Below, one piece after another: positions 1 through 15,000 of a DNA stretch of 64,000 bases. This DNA is from Simiduia aestuariiviva. Lineage in GTDB: Bacteria > Pseudomonadota > Gammaproteobacteria > Pseudomonadales > Cellvibrionaceae. The stretch lies in contig NZ_JACHXZ010000004.1 in assembly GCF_014192475.1 (NCBI RefSeq), forward strand, positions 299,348-363,347. Reading direction: 5' to 3'. A model generated the notes under the pieces. That model ran no database searches. It was given only the letters and a program-made list of their open reading frames with translations, and was not told where the DNA came from. A program made the translations under genes and the position numbers. Numbering within the stretch: position 1 is the stretch's first letter; the number at the start of each line of letters is the position of its first letter.

Positions 1-3000
1 GATTGCCGTGGCACTGCTGGCAAACACCTGGTTGTGTCGCTTGCCATGGGCAAGTTCAGCGTCTGATGATTCAACGCTGGCCATCAAGAAGTGGCCATCG
101 GGATCTGTGTCCGCTGCCACAAATGTTATCTGCCAATTCCCCGGCACACCGGAAACATGCACGCGCTGAACATTCGCCAGCTTTTCTAAAGCCGTTTCAA
201 TTTCTGCTGCTGTTGCGCCGAAGTCAACATCAACGCCTTGGTCGCCGTACCAAAAACTGGCCAATGCATTTTCGGTAACCGATTGAATGCTGTTGTCAGT
301 CAACGCTGTTGAAACTGCAATGTCTGGATAATTTGCCGGCGCGGCGTTTATGCTAGCGCTGTAAAACGCACTGTACTTAACATTTGCATCGACAGACGTT
401 AAGGCAATAGACCATTGATCACCGTCGCGAGTCACCTCGATATTGGCATTCGCCAAGGACGTCAATTCCTCTAGATCAGACTGCAGTGACGCAGGCGTGG
501 TTGCACTGTCAATCACCACGACGCCCGTGCCGTACCACAATAAGTGATCGTCACCGACTAGCGTTACGGTTTGCAGGGCATTGTTGTCGTCACTTGCCGT
601 CGCTTTTACAGACGAAGATTTTGTTTCAAGTACATCCACGGCAATAGCTTCTGGGCTATTTTTGTGAATAACTATTTGCCAAGTATTGGTGCCAGTCATT
701 GCCACCGAAACCGCAACTGCGGTGGGTAATGCGGCAAACGCGGCTTCGATCTTCGCTGCAGACTGCTCGGCGGTTAAGCCCGCAAAATCCAGAGAGAAAC
801 TTTCTGTTCCGTAGGTAAATTCCAGACTCACTGCACTGGCCGGCCAATCAAAATACTGGCGATCCAAATCAGGCGCGGCTTCTGTAGCAAGTGTAACGGT
901 AGTCCGAGTCAGCGCGAAAGCGGTATCAGACACACTAACGCCACCCGCAAACTCTAAGGGCAGATAAGCGCCGTCTGTTTGTGGCGCTTGATCGAAGATA
1001 AACTCCCACGGATCATCCGCAGTACCACTTCCAAACACCTCAACAGAATTGGCTCCCAATACGCTGTTTAGACGACTTTCGAGCAGCGCTGCGCCATTAG
1101 CCAATTCACTCTGTGTGATAGCAACCCCTTGGTCGCCATACCAGATGACGCCTTCTGTACTGCCAGCTGGCAGCGCCAGCTGTTGAATTCGACTATCGGT
1201 TACCGCAGTGGCGCTTTCACTATTTACCACCAATGCAGGCGCCACGCCGTCATAAAGGTAATCAGCAGTTTCACTGTCGATACGGTAAAAAACTTGTACT
1301 GAGCGCGTATCATCTTTTTGCAACAGGCTCCCGCTGTGGGCCTGAACCGCATAGTGATAGCCAAATAATGCCGTGCTCGAAGCGGAAATTATTTCAATAT
1401 TCCATGGCGAAATATCGGTGCCACTGCCCGTAACTTCCACCTCATTGATACTTGCCATCGATTCAATAGCGGCCTTTACGTCTTCAGCGCTCATGCCCGC
1501 TGTGAGCGTAACGCTATCAATAGGCGAATTGTCATTGGAGGGTGTGGGACGACCGGCATTGACCAAGCTATCGTCGTAGCCGTAAAACAGCGTCACATTT
1601 TGCAAGCCATCTGCAAGGCTAACGCTTTGCACTGACAAATCCGAATTCGCTTGCGCCACTACATTGACATCTTTCAGCATGGGCGAACCATCACTGTTGT
1701 AGCGATAGGTGCCACCTTCGGCCAAATCAAATCGGTAAAAATATTCTTTAAGTGCAACACCATCCACAAAAGCTTGAGGCTCAACGGGTACCATTACGGT
1801 ATATCCGTTTGCGTCTTTTACCTCGTTGCCATCGCTATCGAGCAGCGGGGTTTTCTCGAGAAAGGCTGTGTACTCTGTGGAATAGACTTGATGGTTGCCA
1901 AAGCCGTCGCGCTCAACTTGCCACATGGTGGCCAAGGATGATCCCAACTGCACATCTACGGTCAATAAGTTGGTGCCGAGTAAATCGCCAATATCGATAT
2001 CGTCCGCGCCACCTTGGGTGTCCAGCACAAGATTTTCTACGTCCAGTTTCAGGCTATCTGTTTGGCCGCCGTTGTCCTGTATTTCCAAGGTAGCTAACTT
2101 GCTCGCAACATCATCACCGTGTTGGTACAGATTGATCTCACTGTTGTTATTGGTAATGAACGCTGACAGGGTGTCGTTACCATCGCCACCTTGAACAATT
2201 AACTCCACATCTGCACCTACCGGCGCGTATTGCCACACGATGGTATCGTCGCCTTTACCGCCGAAAGCAATTAATCCACCGACTCCGGCATCGATAATGT
2301 CATTGCCGTCATCACCGTAAATGGTATTGGTACCATCCGTGCCGATATTTTTTTCGTTGAGCCCATAGAGGCGGTCAAAGCCTTTGCCGCCGCGTATTTC
2401 GTCGTCGCCTTCGCCGCCTTCAATTACATCGCCACTAAAGGTGCGAACCACAATATCCAAACCACTGATATCAATAGGATCTGCGCTATGGGTACCGGTT
2501 TCTCCGGCAACGGCCAGTCGATATAGGCCCATGGCGGCATCGAAGAGATAGCTGCCGCTGGCATCGCTTGAGAAAGTGACTGGGAATCCGTATTCGTTAT
2601 AACCCTCTGCGGAATTCGCCACGCCATAGCGGTCGCCATTAACGTCGTAGATTTCCGCTGCTTGTAACTCACCCTGGCGGTTGACATAAAGTGCTGGGGC
2701 TTCATCGCCCCCTTCGATGTAGTCTGCACCGCCGTAGGTGGCGATGACATCGAAGCCTGCGCCGCCATAGACTTCGTCGCGGCCTGCACCACCAAAGATC
2801 GTATCGTCGCCGTCATCGCCGTGTATTTCCAACTTACTATAGCTAGCAACGCCCGTTACTTTAATGGAGTCTTCACCCGCACCACCTTGAATGAGGTGTA
2901 CGCCATCGGGAGTAAGTAGCAAGCTATCAACACTGATTCGATCGGCACCTTCACCACCAATAATACGGATATCCAAAGCTTCATCGGTGACATCACTGTC

Positions 3001-6000
3001 GGCGTAAAGGTCGATGATATCATCGCCCTTACCTGCATTGATGGTTAACGACTCCACTGTGCCATTTAGCTTTGAAATCTTGAATCGATCAAAACGATCA
3101 CCAGTCAAATCCGACCCATTGACTACAACGTGGTTAATTTCTGAAGCGAGAAAAACTTCTAAACGCTGACCCGTGCTCACTACTATGACTTCATCACCGG
3201 GGTTATTGGCGCGCCAGTTTGCTAATTTAGTACTCAGCGCCAATTCTTCATCGCGATCGTAATACTCTGTATCCAGAAGCCCCGCTAGCGCCAAGCTCTG
3301 CAGTGTTAAATCACCGTCTATTGGCCAGACGTCGACAGTGTATTGATTGGCACTGTCGCTATAGTCCGCCGGATATTGCAGAACCAAAGTGTCGCTGCTA
3401 GCGTTCTCAATCCATTCACCGCCACTTTCAATACCTTTGAAGGCAATGTCAGTAGGCGCTTCGTGAATACACTCCCAAGAAAACTCGGCAATGATTTCGT
3501 CAACGAAGCGATCTCGCGCTTCGAACAAGGTGATCGTACTAAAGCCCATGTCGATACCAATCCACATGAAGGCTTCCAAAAATACACTTAGCTGGCCGGA
3601 GACATCGAATAAACACTGTGGTCCGTGTGTGATGCGCTCAATTAGTTCTGAACCGTAGAGTTTGCCATCGCCAATGGGCAAATCGTTTTCGTAGGCGGTT
3701 TCGGTATCGTTTAAATCAAAACCAATGATGGCCTCTATTCCACCTTTGACACCGGCTTCAATGAAACCGCCAATGCCCAGTGATGCCTTGGCAAAAATTT
3801 CCGCAGTCAAGCCCAATTCGTAGGCATCTTGACCGGTATTTTCTATGCCGTGATCATCGAGATAGAAACCGTTAAACACACGCCAGCTCTCGCCGAGATC
3901 AAAACCGGTGTCCATCCACTGGCTAAATCCGCGGGTATCAAAACCGAAATCGAAATTGGTAAATGCGCCAATAGCACCACCCAATCCAACATTCAGACCG
4001 GGATACACCATGTAGGATTTTTCGTATTCAAACTCCAAGGCCAAATCTGGCAAGTTGTACCAGAACAAATCGACCTCGCCTTTACCCAAAATAAAATTGA
4101 GCACAGACATGGGGTCTTCCAACACGGGAATGCGGAAATTTTTGCCCCCATTGGGGTCGGTTAAGCCATCTTGATCTGGGCCCTCTACCGGTGAAATGGT
4201 ATCGCCACCAGAGCGAATGCCGCTGTCATTGCTAGATGCTTGCTGGTCCGGATCGCTGAGCAAACCTCCGGTAAGATTAAACGTGCCGAAGTTGATGTCG
4301 CCCTCCATGCTGTCCATGGATTCCATGAACTTAATGGTGGCATCCAACGCTTTCAGCACTTTCTTTGCGGTATCTACGGTTTTCGCAGGCAGCTTGAGGT
4401 AGGCGATATCGATAAACTGCAACTTGGTAACGCCCAAGTCAATTTCCATGAGCAGCAAATCCACTACCGGCTTCAAGGGCATAACGATTTCTTTGATAAC
4501 ATCAAAGGTATCACCCAGGAAACTGTCGAATACCGAGCCGGCATTCAAAGTAACGTCATGCAAGATCGCAGTTGGGTCGCCAATTTCAAAACTGGCGCCA
4601 CCTGATAGCGATAGCGACGCATTCAGGGCTTGAGAATATTCGATGCCGGTGTTGATGCTTGGCAGTATATCGCCAACGCTGGTGGCAACAGATGCGTGCA
4701 AGTTAGCCTGGGCTTTCGCATTGGCATTTAACACGACATCGATATCGCCAATTTCACTCAACTCTAAACGGTTATCGCCATTTGCCTGAGCGTCGTTAAT
4801 ATCTAAGCCCAAATGGCCCGTTAGGCTAGTCTCGCCGGTGCTGACAATATCCATGGCCAAAAAGCCCAAGGTGCCCGACATACTGCTGCCTTCAGCAAGC
4901 GAAGCCTTAACGTCGAGCGCAATTTCTTCACCCGCCGTGTTTATGCCACTGGTGTCAAGAAAGACACCCACGTGCGTTGGATCATCTTCGTCCAAAACAC
5001 CAATACCAAGACCGATGCCCATGAGGTAGTCCATGAGCACTTCGAGCTCGGCATCAACAGCCAAATTAAGGCCGGCCATGCCAGTGCTAAGGTCGAGGGG
5101 AACGCTTGCTTCAGTTACAGCACCCGTGCGCTCTTTTTCACCCGTATCTGGGTTGGTGACTTTGACATAATTACCCAGCAGCAATCCGCCAAATTTAATA
5201 TTGAAGGTCAGCAGGCCCGTGTCGGAAAACACCAACTCAATATCATCTGGGCTGGTGGGCAATTTCGTCAACAACTTACCAAATTCGTCGTACTGCTCGG
5301 CACCGTATTCATCGTAGATAGGCACTACGAAAGAAAACAAATCGCTGCTGGCTTCATCGGTGTTGAAGCTGGTTAATCCATTAAATAATGCCGTGCGCAC
5401 CTCATCGAGCAGCGCATCAAAAATCTGCTCCTCATTGTCGGACCGCTCTTGCAACCAAGCGCCTAGGCTGTCCGCGTCGTAAACACCGGCAACCGCCTGA
5501 GCGCCCAACACACTGGACTCGAGGCTTTTGAGGGAATTGGCCAAGCTGTCAAAGGCATCACCACCAATTAACGGCAATTCAATATTCGCAATACCGTCGG
5601 CAACGGTATTAATCCCGCTGAAAAAGCCTTCTAAGCCCGCTAGCATATTGTCGGGATTATTAAGCAGGCCAATCATGCCTGCGACAAGATCCGACTTGCT
5701 AAACCCTAGGCTGGGAATTGCATAGCTGTAATTGGTCTCGAAGCCGCTATCTAAGCTCCAGTTGAATTCCGCTGAGGCGGCTAAAGCATTATCGGCAACG
5801 CCATCGCCATTGCGGTCGTCTTCGGTGCCCCCTAAAGGCATCGATTTAATGGGGAAATACATGGGCAGATTGAGATCGGCACCGCCAAACGCCTCGGCGC
5901 TGAAGGCATCACCCAGTTCGGTAAATTCCAACACACCATTGGTATCAGACTCTGCATCAAATCCGCTAAAGCCTGCACTGAAACCTAACTGCAGCGCAGC

Positions 6001-9000
6001 GCTGCCATCTTCGGCCAGTAAACCCAGCTCGAACGGCAGCCCTAAATCCAGCCCCAACATGAATGACAAGTCTTCCGCCGCCGCACTCAACAACACATTA
6101 AAGGCGGAGTCTTGATCGATATAAGCTAGGGGTTCGGTGACGTTAGTCAGATCAAAGCCAAAACCAAAATTGAGGTCAGCGGACGCTAGTAAGTCGATTG
6201 AGCCGTCAGCCTTGATTTCGACCAGATCTGCGACACCCTCAAGACCCCACTGATCCAAGCCCAAGTCATCAATATCCAGGGCTAAGGCAAACTGGTCCTG
6301 AATAAGGGTTTCAAAACTAAAATCAAAATCGAAAACAGAGTTTTCATAACTGCCGGAAAATAATTCGATGTCGTCTGCGAGGTTAAATGTCTCACGCAGC
6401 TTGTCATTGAAAGCCTCAACCAATTCGCCAACATTTTCGGCATTGTCACGGGCAAATTCGATGGCTTCATTGATTGCATCGGCAACACTGACCGTACCCT
6501 CACCCAGAATGTCCGTGAGGCTCATACCCAGTAGCGGAATGTCTTGATAGAGCAAACCCGTTCTCACCAGCCATTCATCCGCCGTACCAGTTTTAACGGC
6601 AAGATTTTGTTCTGCTGTGCTTAGCGCTTGATCTACTGGGGTATAAATGTCTAGCTCAACACTTGAAAGATCATTGGCATCTATGCGCCGTTCGATGCCC
6701 CAAACAGAAATCCCGGTTGCCGTCTCGATAAATTCATACAAGGTCAATGCGCCATCGGCGGTGCGCACAATTTTCTCGCCGACACCTTTCGTATAGTCAC
6801 CCACACTCACACTTGGATCGACCGACCAGACAGGCACCGTTAACTCATTGCTATTCGCACCATAGGCGATGAATTCTTCGCCGGCCATTTCGTTAACTAC
6901 GCCCTGCAGCATGTCGAGAATGCTATCGAGCGACAGCAAGCCCATTTTGCCAAGGTCAAAAATATCGGCGGGAATGACGATCTCAAACTCACCCAAAGTG
7001 GCCGCTAAATTTTCGTCCAAGCCAAAATCGACACCCAAGTGCAATAGATTATCGGCGTAGCCATCGGCATTGAGGTCTTGGTCGGACCCACCGGCAGGAA
7101 TTAATTCTGTAGGGAAAAAGACGGGAAGATCGAAACTGGCGCTGCCCGTAGCGGTAATGTCCAGTGCATCTTGTTGCAGCACTGACAACTCTTTAATCGA
7201 GTAACGCCCGGCATTGGTGTCCTTTAAACCGGCGCCCATCGCCAAGGTCAACAAGCCGCTACCATCTACACCGTAGAAACCAATTTCTTGACCAAAGATA
7301 TCCAGCGTTACCGACGCATCTAAATTTTCACCACCCGCGCTGCCCGTAAAAGACACGCCAGAATCATCGCTTAAATAGGCGTAGTCTAAGGGGTTTACGG
7401 CTGTGCCGGTTTTTGCCGCAGCCAAACCAAACTGCTTAACATCAAAATCCAAATCGAAATTGAAATCTAATACTCCATTGAGCACAAAGTCGCCGGACGA
7501 GGTAACCGTAGGCTCTGGCACATCAAAACCAAATAGAGTATCCAGGTCGGGCAAGGCTAAATCAAATGGCAGGTTGTAGGTGAGGTCCCAATTGAAGTCC
7601 CAATCGAAGCCAAGGTCCCAACCGTCGAAGCCAATATCAAGATCAAAGCTGGGCAGATTAATACCGGCAGGCAAACCAGCGAATAGAGCGGCTAGCTCGG
7701 CTTTTATCCAGTCTCCAACATTGGAAATGCTGTCAAAATTGGCCTGGAGTCTATCTAAGAGGTCGGTAAAGTAATCTTTAAAGCCCGGGAAATCGCCAGG
7801 AATCAAGTTGTCAAAAATGCCGTCCAAGGTCAATCCAATGCCTGGAATTTCTACGCTAAATAGATCGGACTCTAGAATGAAATCAAAGGCACCACGCAGC
7901 AGGTTCACAATATCCGCAGGGGAGAGGTTATTTAAATCAAACAGTTGCGAGAAATCGGGCAAATCAATAGTCAGATTATCGAAGAAGTTGCCAATAGCGG
8001 GCAGTAAATCCACATCAGTAAGCGCCGAAAAATCAGGCAGTGCGGGCGTAGTAATCTTAATAACCGGCAGTTCGGGCAGGTCGATATTGATACCATCGGC
8101 GGCAAATACCACAGGCAGTTCAGCGACTACACCGCTATTTTCACTAACCGTGATTTTCAGCTGGTCATCAAAGGTATTACCTACAGTACCGTCGATAGCC
8201 GCCTGCAGATCAGCAAAGGATAAATCGCCTTCATGGCCCAAGGACAATAAGGACAGCATCTCGACACTGCCGTCGACGATACTTGCCTGGAGCAAGCCAA
8301 AATCAAGTGTCGCATCAACGTCTTGCTCACTGACTTTTGCTTCAAAATTGAGTGCGGCATCTCGTAGGGTAAACTGATCGAGGTTTGCGTCCTTATCAGT
8401 TTCTGAGCCATCGACATTTAAGCCAAAGGCAAAATCGAACGTGAGACGATTCGTCAATTGCGGCTGAAAATCGACACTAACACCGGGCAACTTGCTTAAT
8501 GCTGCGCCTAAATCCAAACCGACCGCGTCTAACTCTTGCAAGACTGTGACATTGGCGCCGAATTCAATGAGGCGATTATTTAGCGTCATGCTAAAGGGAT
8601 TCAGTGGATCGACATGGGCCTCACCCGTCACCACATCGGTGCCACTGGTAGCCCCATTGACCTGGAGCTCATTGGCGCCGCTTCGGTACACCACAATGGT
8701 GACAGTTTGTATGTCGCTTAAGGCCCCAGAATCATGAGTAGCCTGATAACTAAAATTAACTTCCGTCGCTTCACCTATGGCCAAGTCGGTAAAATCGACC
8801 GCGGGATCAACGGAATAGCTGTAGCTGCCGTCGGGCTGAAGTACCAGCGTGCCTTGTTGTGCATCGACGTTATCAATAACGGCGTAGGTGGCAACGGCGT
8901 CGGTACCGAGAGCAAACACTTCGTCCGTGGTAGCTGTTGCGCCGTTATTTGCAGTATTCGAAGCACCATCCCAGAACAAGTCTTTCAATGGATTGATTAG

Positions 9001-12000
9001 CTGGGATTCTATGGCGTTGCCAAGCGCTGTCGCGTAATCCACTGGCGCGTCGTCGCCATCGAAATTAAATAACTCGCCAAAGGTCGCTGCATCCACCAAT
9101 GGTACAGGCGTATCCATCAACTCACCCCAGCTTGAATGATTTGATGAAATCGCGTTAGCCCAATCGCGCAGCTTCTCTAAACCTTCAATCAACGCATCTT
9201 GTGCGTCGGTGGTGAGGATTACGTTAGCCTGCTGAAGATCGTTGGCGCCTTGGCCTTCGATGAAATGTTCAATCGTGAAATCAGTGGTAACGCTATTGCC
9301 GTCGCTGGCAATAGTAACATCGCGATCCAATGCGTCGGACATCGCTACTGCGCTGCCGTCACCGCGCCCCATGTCGAAGGCTAAATCTGTTGTGACTTGG
9401 CTGAAATCCAGCGTGTCAGTGCCGTTGTCATTGGCTATTTTGGTATCTTCGCCCCAACCATCGGTAAACACGAAGCGGTCGTCGCCGTCGCCACCACTTA
9501 AGGTGTCGTTACCAGCACCGCCTTCAATTACATTATTGCCGGCGTCACCGGTTAAGGTATCTGCTTGATCACTGCCAATGAGGTTTTCAATGCCATCAAA
9601 CGTATTAATGCTGTTGGTATTATCGCCAAGCGCATATGCATCACCCCGCGCCAAACTTGCGTCAACAGCCACCGCGATATTCACGTAACTGACAGTATCA
9701 TTGCCAGCGCCGCCCACAATCACGTCTGCAATTGCCCCGGCGTTGATGGTTCCCAAGACAAATAGATTATCTTTGTCGTTGCCGGTAAAACTATCTGCAC
9801 TGTCTGTGGCCAGCGAACCCCACACGTTCTGAATGCCGATGATGCCGCCGCTAAATCCTGTGGCAGTATCTGCAGCAAGATCTACGGTGACGTTATTGGT
9901 ATAACCGCCGGTAAAATAATCGAGGGTATTGGTTCCCTCGCCGGTATCCAGTGTGCCAGTAAAGCTTGCTCCGTCACCCATCTGAACGCTGTCGGCACCA
10001 GCGCCGCTGGTGATAGCCCAAGTTGCCGTACTTACATCGCTAATCGCAATGCTGTTTGTTTTGCTGGGCACAGAATCCGGAAATTGTTTGGGCGTTACAT
10101 CCGCAGTGATGTCGAGGGTTGTGGTACCGCTACTGTCGGCAAATAGCATCGTGAGATCAGCGGTCAGGCCAGAGAGGTCGAGGGTATTTTCACCCGCTGC
10201 GTCGGTGATGGTATCGGCTTCTGTAGATTTTAAACTTTCAAGTAGTGAGTGACGCGCAGCCCATTCATTGTCAAAAACGTAGGTATCATCGCCTTCGCCG
10301 CCCGCGAGGGTATCGCTGCCTACGCCACCGTCGAGGGTGTCGTTGCCAATGCCACCTTGCATGTTGTCATCGCCGGCGCCGCCAATCAGTTCATCGGCGC
10401 CTTCACCACCCACGATGATATCGTTGCCACCACGGCCTTCTATCTTGTTGTCTGCATCGGAGCCCGTAAGCGTGTCACTAAAATCTGTGCCAATGAGGTT
10501 GTCGACGTTCGATACAGCACCGGCAATTCCATCGGTTGTGGCATTGAGGTCGCTGAGATCGACGGTGACGCCGATTTGCTCAGTACCATCGGCATTCATT
10601 TTGACGAACTGACTGTAGTCCAGTGTTGCTGTACCCGCGCCGCCATCAATGCTACCGGTGTAATTGACATCCCCCACCAAGGTAAACCGATTGCTGCCGC
10701 CGCCACCGATAATGGCTTCGATGCCCACTGCTTTAACGGTGTAGGTGACTGTCTCGGTGACAGTTTCCGTGCGGGTCACAGCGTTTGTGAGGTCGTCGTC
10801 GGCAATTAACACTTCCTCGCCATCGGCGTTTTCACCAAAGCGCAAGGTTTTAGTGACCTCTCGCTCTGCCGTAACGGTAACCACTACATTACCGGTTGCC
10901 GAGCCATCCTCTGCCAGCTCGTTTTCGAGCGAGAAAAATAACGGGCCTTCAACGGCGCTGAAATCTAACGTACCTTGCTTACCCGCAACCGTTGCCGTGT
11001 CATCCAACACCAAGGTTGAGTCGGTGGTGCCGCCCCACAGGTTTTCAAACACGTAATTGTTATCGCCCGCACCGCCTTTAATGGTTTCAATGTTCGCGAG
11101 TGATACGGCACTCACGAATAATGTGTTGGCCGTGGCGGCGGAATCTGACACCGACAAGCCCGCACCACTGAAACTTAAGTCCAAGTCGCGACTCACCGCG
11201 GCCACCGCGTCTATTGCTAAGCTTGCTTCGGACGCAGCTATGGCGTCTTGACCGGCAAAGCTCAGGATATCTTCACCGCCCTGCGTTCCTTCAACAACGC
11301 CGCGCACAGCCAAACGATTGCCGGACGTCAGGTCTTGTGGGCCACTGGCGACCACTAATGCAGCGCCGGCCTCTTCGCTATTCAACCCATCGGTGCTGAT
11401 CACACCACGGGTGTTATCCGCCGTAAATGTTAAGTTGAAGGTTTCAATTCGGGATTGATTTTGTTCATCTTTAATTTCTAACTTAACGCGAATCGTGACA
11501 CTTTCTGCGCCCTTCAAGGTGTCACCGGTTGCGGTAAATACGTAACTGCCATCCTGCTCAATGGTCAGATGCCCCTTACCGGGGTAAAGAATATTCTCAC
11601 CCGCGCCCTTGGAAATAATGTTGCTGCCAAAGCCCGTGATACGATCGCCGTCTGCAAGGCGCGTACTGTCGAACTGGCCAAGCATCTGCAAGCTAAAACC
11701 AACCGGATCTGAGTCTGCATCAGTAATCAATTTACTGACGGATACCGTCCCCTCACTTACCGTGGTTTCACCGTTAGTGACGGAGATAGTTCGTGTAATT
11801 TCTTGCGTATGGCCGAGCTCGTTTTGCACCACAAGGGTCAAAGTGTCGGTGCTTGGCAGACCAATGGGCTCGCTCGCCATGGTCGGAGCGGGTGTATAGC
11901 TATAGCTGCCGTCAGCGTTGACGGTAATCCGCGCCCCACTTGTACCCGTAAATTCAGTACCGAAGGTCAAGGCGGTGCCGTTAAAACTTGCGCTTGCTAG

Positions 12001-15000
12001 CGTAAAGGTATCGACATCCTGGCCCCAATCGCCGCTAAACAGATAGGTGTCGTCACCTTGGCCACCGACCAGACTGTCGGCACCTGTACCACCTATTAAG
12101 GTGTCATTGCCTGCGCCACCGAAAATAATGTCATTGCCCGCGCCACCATCGATATAATCGTTGCCGTCACCGCCGTTAATGTCGTCGACGTCGTCGCCAC
12201 CACTGATGTGATCGCTGCCTGCTTGGCCCTCAATGGTATCGTCACCCGCGCCACCTACGATGGTATCCATACCCGCGCCAGCAATAATGGTATCGTTACC
12301 CGACGCGCCAGTGAGCACATCGTTTTGGCCGGCGCCAAATAGTTTTGTATCAATGCCATCGGCAGCGGTAAACGTATCGGCAAGCTCCGCGCCCACCAAT
12401 AAATTAATGCCCGCAACAGTGCCGCCAAACCCGACCACTTGACCGGCTGGCGTGGCAGTGGCGTCAGGAATAGTATCCAATGTCAGGTCGATGGTCGGTG
12501 CCACCACAGGCGTAACGGCTGTAGCGCTGACCTCTAAGGTGCTGACCTCTAAGGTGCCATCCACTCGTGTGACGTTAAAGGTTAGGGAATTCTTTAAACC
12601 GATTTGTTGATTGGCGAGATCGCGCGCCGAGTAGTACACGGTAACGGAAGTTGAAGCTCCATCCGCCAAGTCTTTGAAATCTAATTCCGAATCAACGAGG
12701 TACTGGTAGCTTCCGTCTGCCTGCCATTGCAATTCACCTTTGCCCACGACCGGTGAGGAAAGCAACACATATTGTGTTGCGCCCGGTACGCTTGGCACAG
12801 TGCTATCGATTACCGCTTCGACTATGCGCGATTTCGAATAATCGAGCGACTGCAAGGTACCTGGTAGCCCTGCGGATGAATCTAAATTGCCGCCAATACT
12901 GCCGTCACCTTCAACCCAGTAGCTATTGTTACCTTGGCCGCCTTTAATGTTGTCGACATTGTCTACACGAATGCTATTGCCGTTGGTGTCTTTTACCAAC
13001 ACGGTGCCCGAGCCGATAATGGTAAAGGTGAGATCAGCGGTCACATTGGAAAAATCCAAAGTAACATTTGCCGCTTCGCTATTTTCAATAAGCAGTGGTG
13101 ACAGCCAATTGTTCTGGAAGGTGTAGGTGGTATTGCCGCTGCCACCCACGATTTTTTCAATTTGGGTAATACCACTGATCGAATCACTGCCAACAGTTGC
13201 ACTAAAAGAATTTTCGCCTATGGCGAATTCCACATCGGCACTGGTATAGCGGAAATCCACCACGTCAGTACCTGTGTCGCCCGCATTTTCTACCAGCGTC
13301 GTGCCGTTCCACCCACTGCCGCTAAATACGTAAGTGTCGCTGTCTTTGCCACCGGCGAGGCTATCGCCGCCAGCGGAGCTGTAGAGCACATCGTCGCCAT
13401 CCCCACCGTCCACCGTATCAGTACCAGTACCGCCGTGCAGTAGGTCGTTGCCCTTACCACCCGATAGCGTATTCGTTCCGCCCTGCCCCCAAATTTCATC
13501 ATCACCGCTGCCACCTTGTAGCGTATCACTCGCGGTTTCTGATCCAATCACAATGTCATTGCCGGCACCGGCATTGACCGTAAGCTGCTCACCGGTTGTA
13601 TTGGCAATATAGTCTTGCCCCTGCGCGCCGGATACTAAATTATTACTAAACAATAAGGCATCGGCATCAACTTGTGACACATCGATATAGTTGAACGTAA
13701 TGCCTGCCAACGTGAGCCAACTGTCGTTTGCATTTTGTACGCTGTGGGCGTCGTATAGTTCGTCCGCCTGAGCCGCCGAGGTGTTGTTCACCACAACGTC
13801 GCCTTCGAAATCGCTGGCAAAAACAAGGTTGTAATTGGTGGCGTCGGTGGCACTTTCGGCGGCGCGCAGCGTGCCGGTTAAACTGCCAGAACCGCTGTAA
13901 ATGATAGTGTTATCGCCATCGCCCAATACCACATCACTGACACCTTGGGCGGTAATCACGTAACTTCCGCCAGCAACCGTTAGGGTTGCCCGCACACTGC
14001 CTTCTTCAAAAATATCGAGCTCAATAGCTCCACTGAAAGCGGAGAGATCAAGCACGTTGGTGCTCTCTTCCCCATCAAACAATAAGCCCAATGCACCCGC
14101 TTTATCCACCACGCCCAACTTGTAGACCGTTGAAGACGCACTCGACTTAGGGACTTTTATGGTTTCAATATTTGATGCTGAAACAGCAAAGGTCAGTTCT
14201 TTTTGCACCAAGGTTGTATTGGTGTTGGTGACGGTCATTGTTTGCGCGGGAGCATCTACAAACAGGACGCCTTCGTCACTCACATCAACATCTACAGCGG
14301 TGAGATCAACCCCGCCCTTGGTGCCATTGCCTTGAATGCTTGTTTCCACTTTTTCTTTCCAAAGTTGCATCACCACTTCGGCAAGCTTTTCATTGTCGAC
14401 AGCATCGGTAACATTGGCACCGGGCGTTGTGGCAGCGGCAGTGTAGGCCACGTCAATCGCGGCCTGAATATCGGCCACCCAAGCTTTATAGATATCCGAA
14501 CTACTGCCAAAGGCGCTGTAATCCTTGCCGGCAACGGTTACTGTGAAGGTCGCCTCAGCCTTAGTCAGCCCCTTGGCAAGGTAATCGCCTAAGGTTAAAT
14601 TGAATGTGAAGTCAGCGGTTACGGCATTGGTACTTGTGGGGCGGTCATTAAAGAGATCCGACAACAGCAATTCAGCGCCGGCATCACCGTCGCCGGCTGC
14701 TTGTCGAGTTCCATTTGAGCTGGAAAATTCCAGCGCACCCGAATCAGTTACCATGCTGATTCGACCTGCCACTTGATTGACAGTGATCGGCGCCTTCATT
14801 ATTTCTAGCGTGGTGGTGCCGGCATAAGTGTCAATTGCGCTTGCAATCGCCTGCTGAAGATCCTGCGCCCATTCGGCCTTTATCTCCGCGGCTGAACCGG
14901 TATAAGTTTTGGCGGGAAGCGTGACTTCCACCAAGGCGGCTGCGCGGCCCATGGCGGTCGCCGACTCGTAGCCGAGCGCCAAGGTAAAGGTGTGCGCAGC

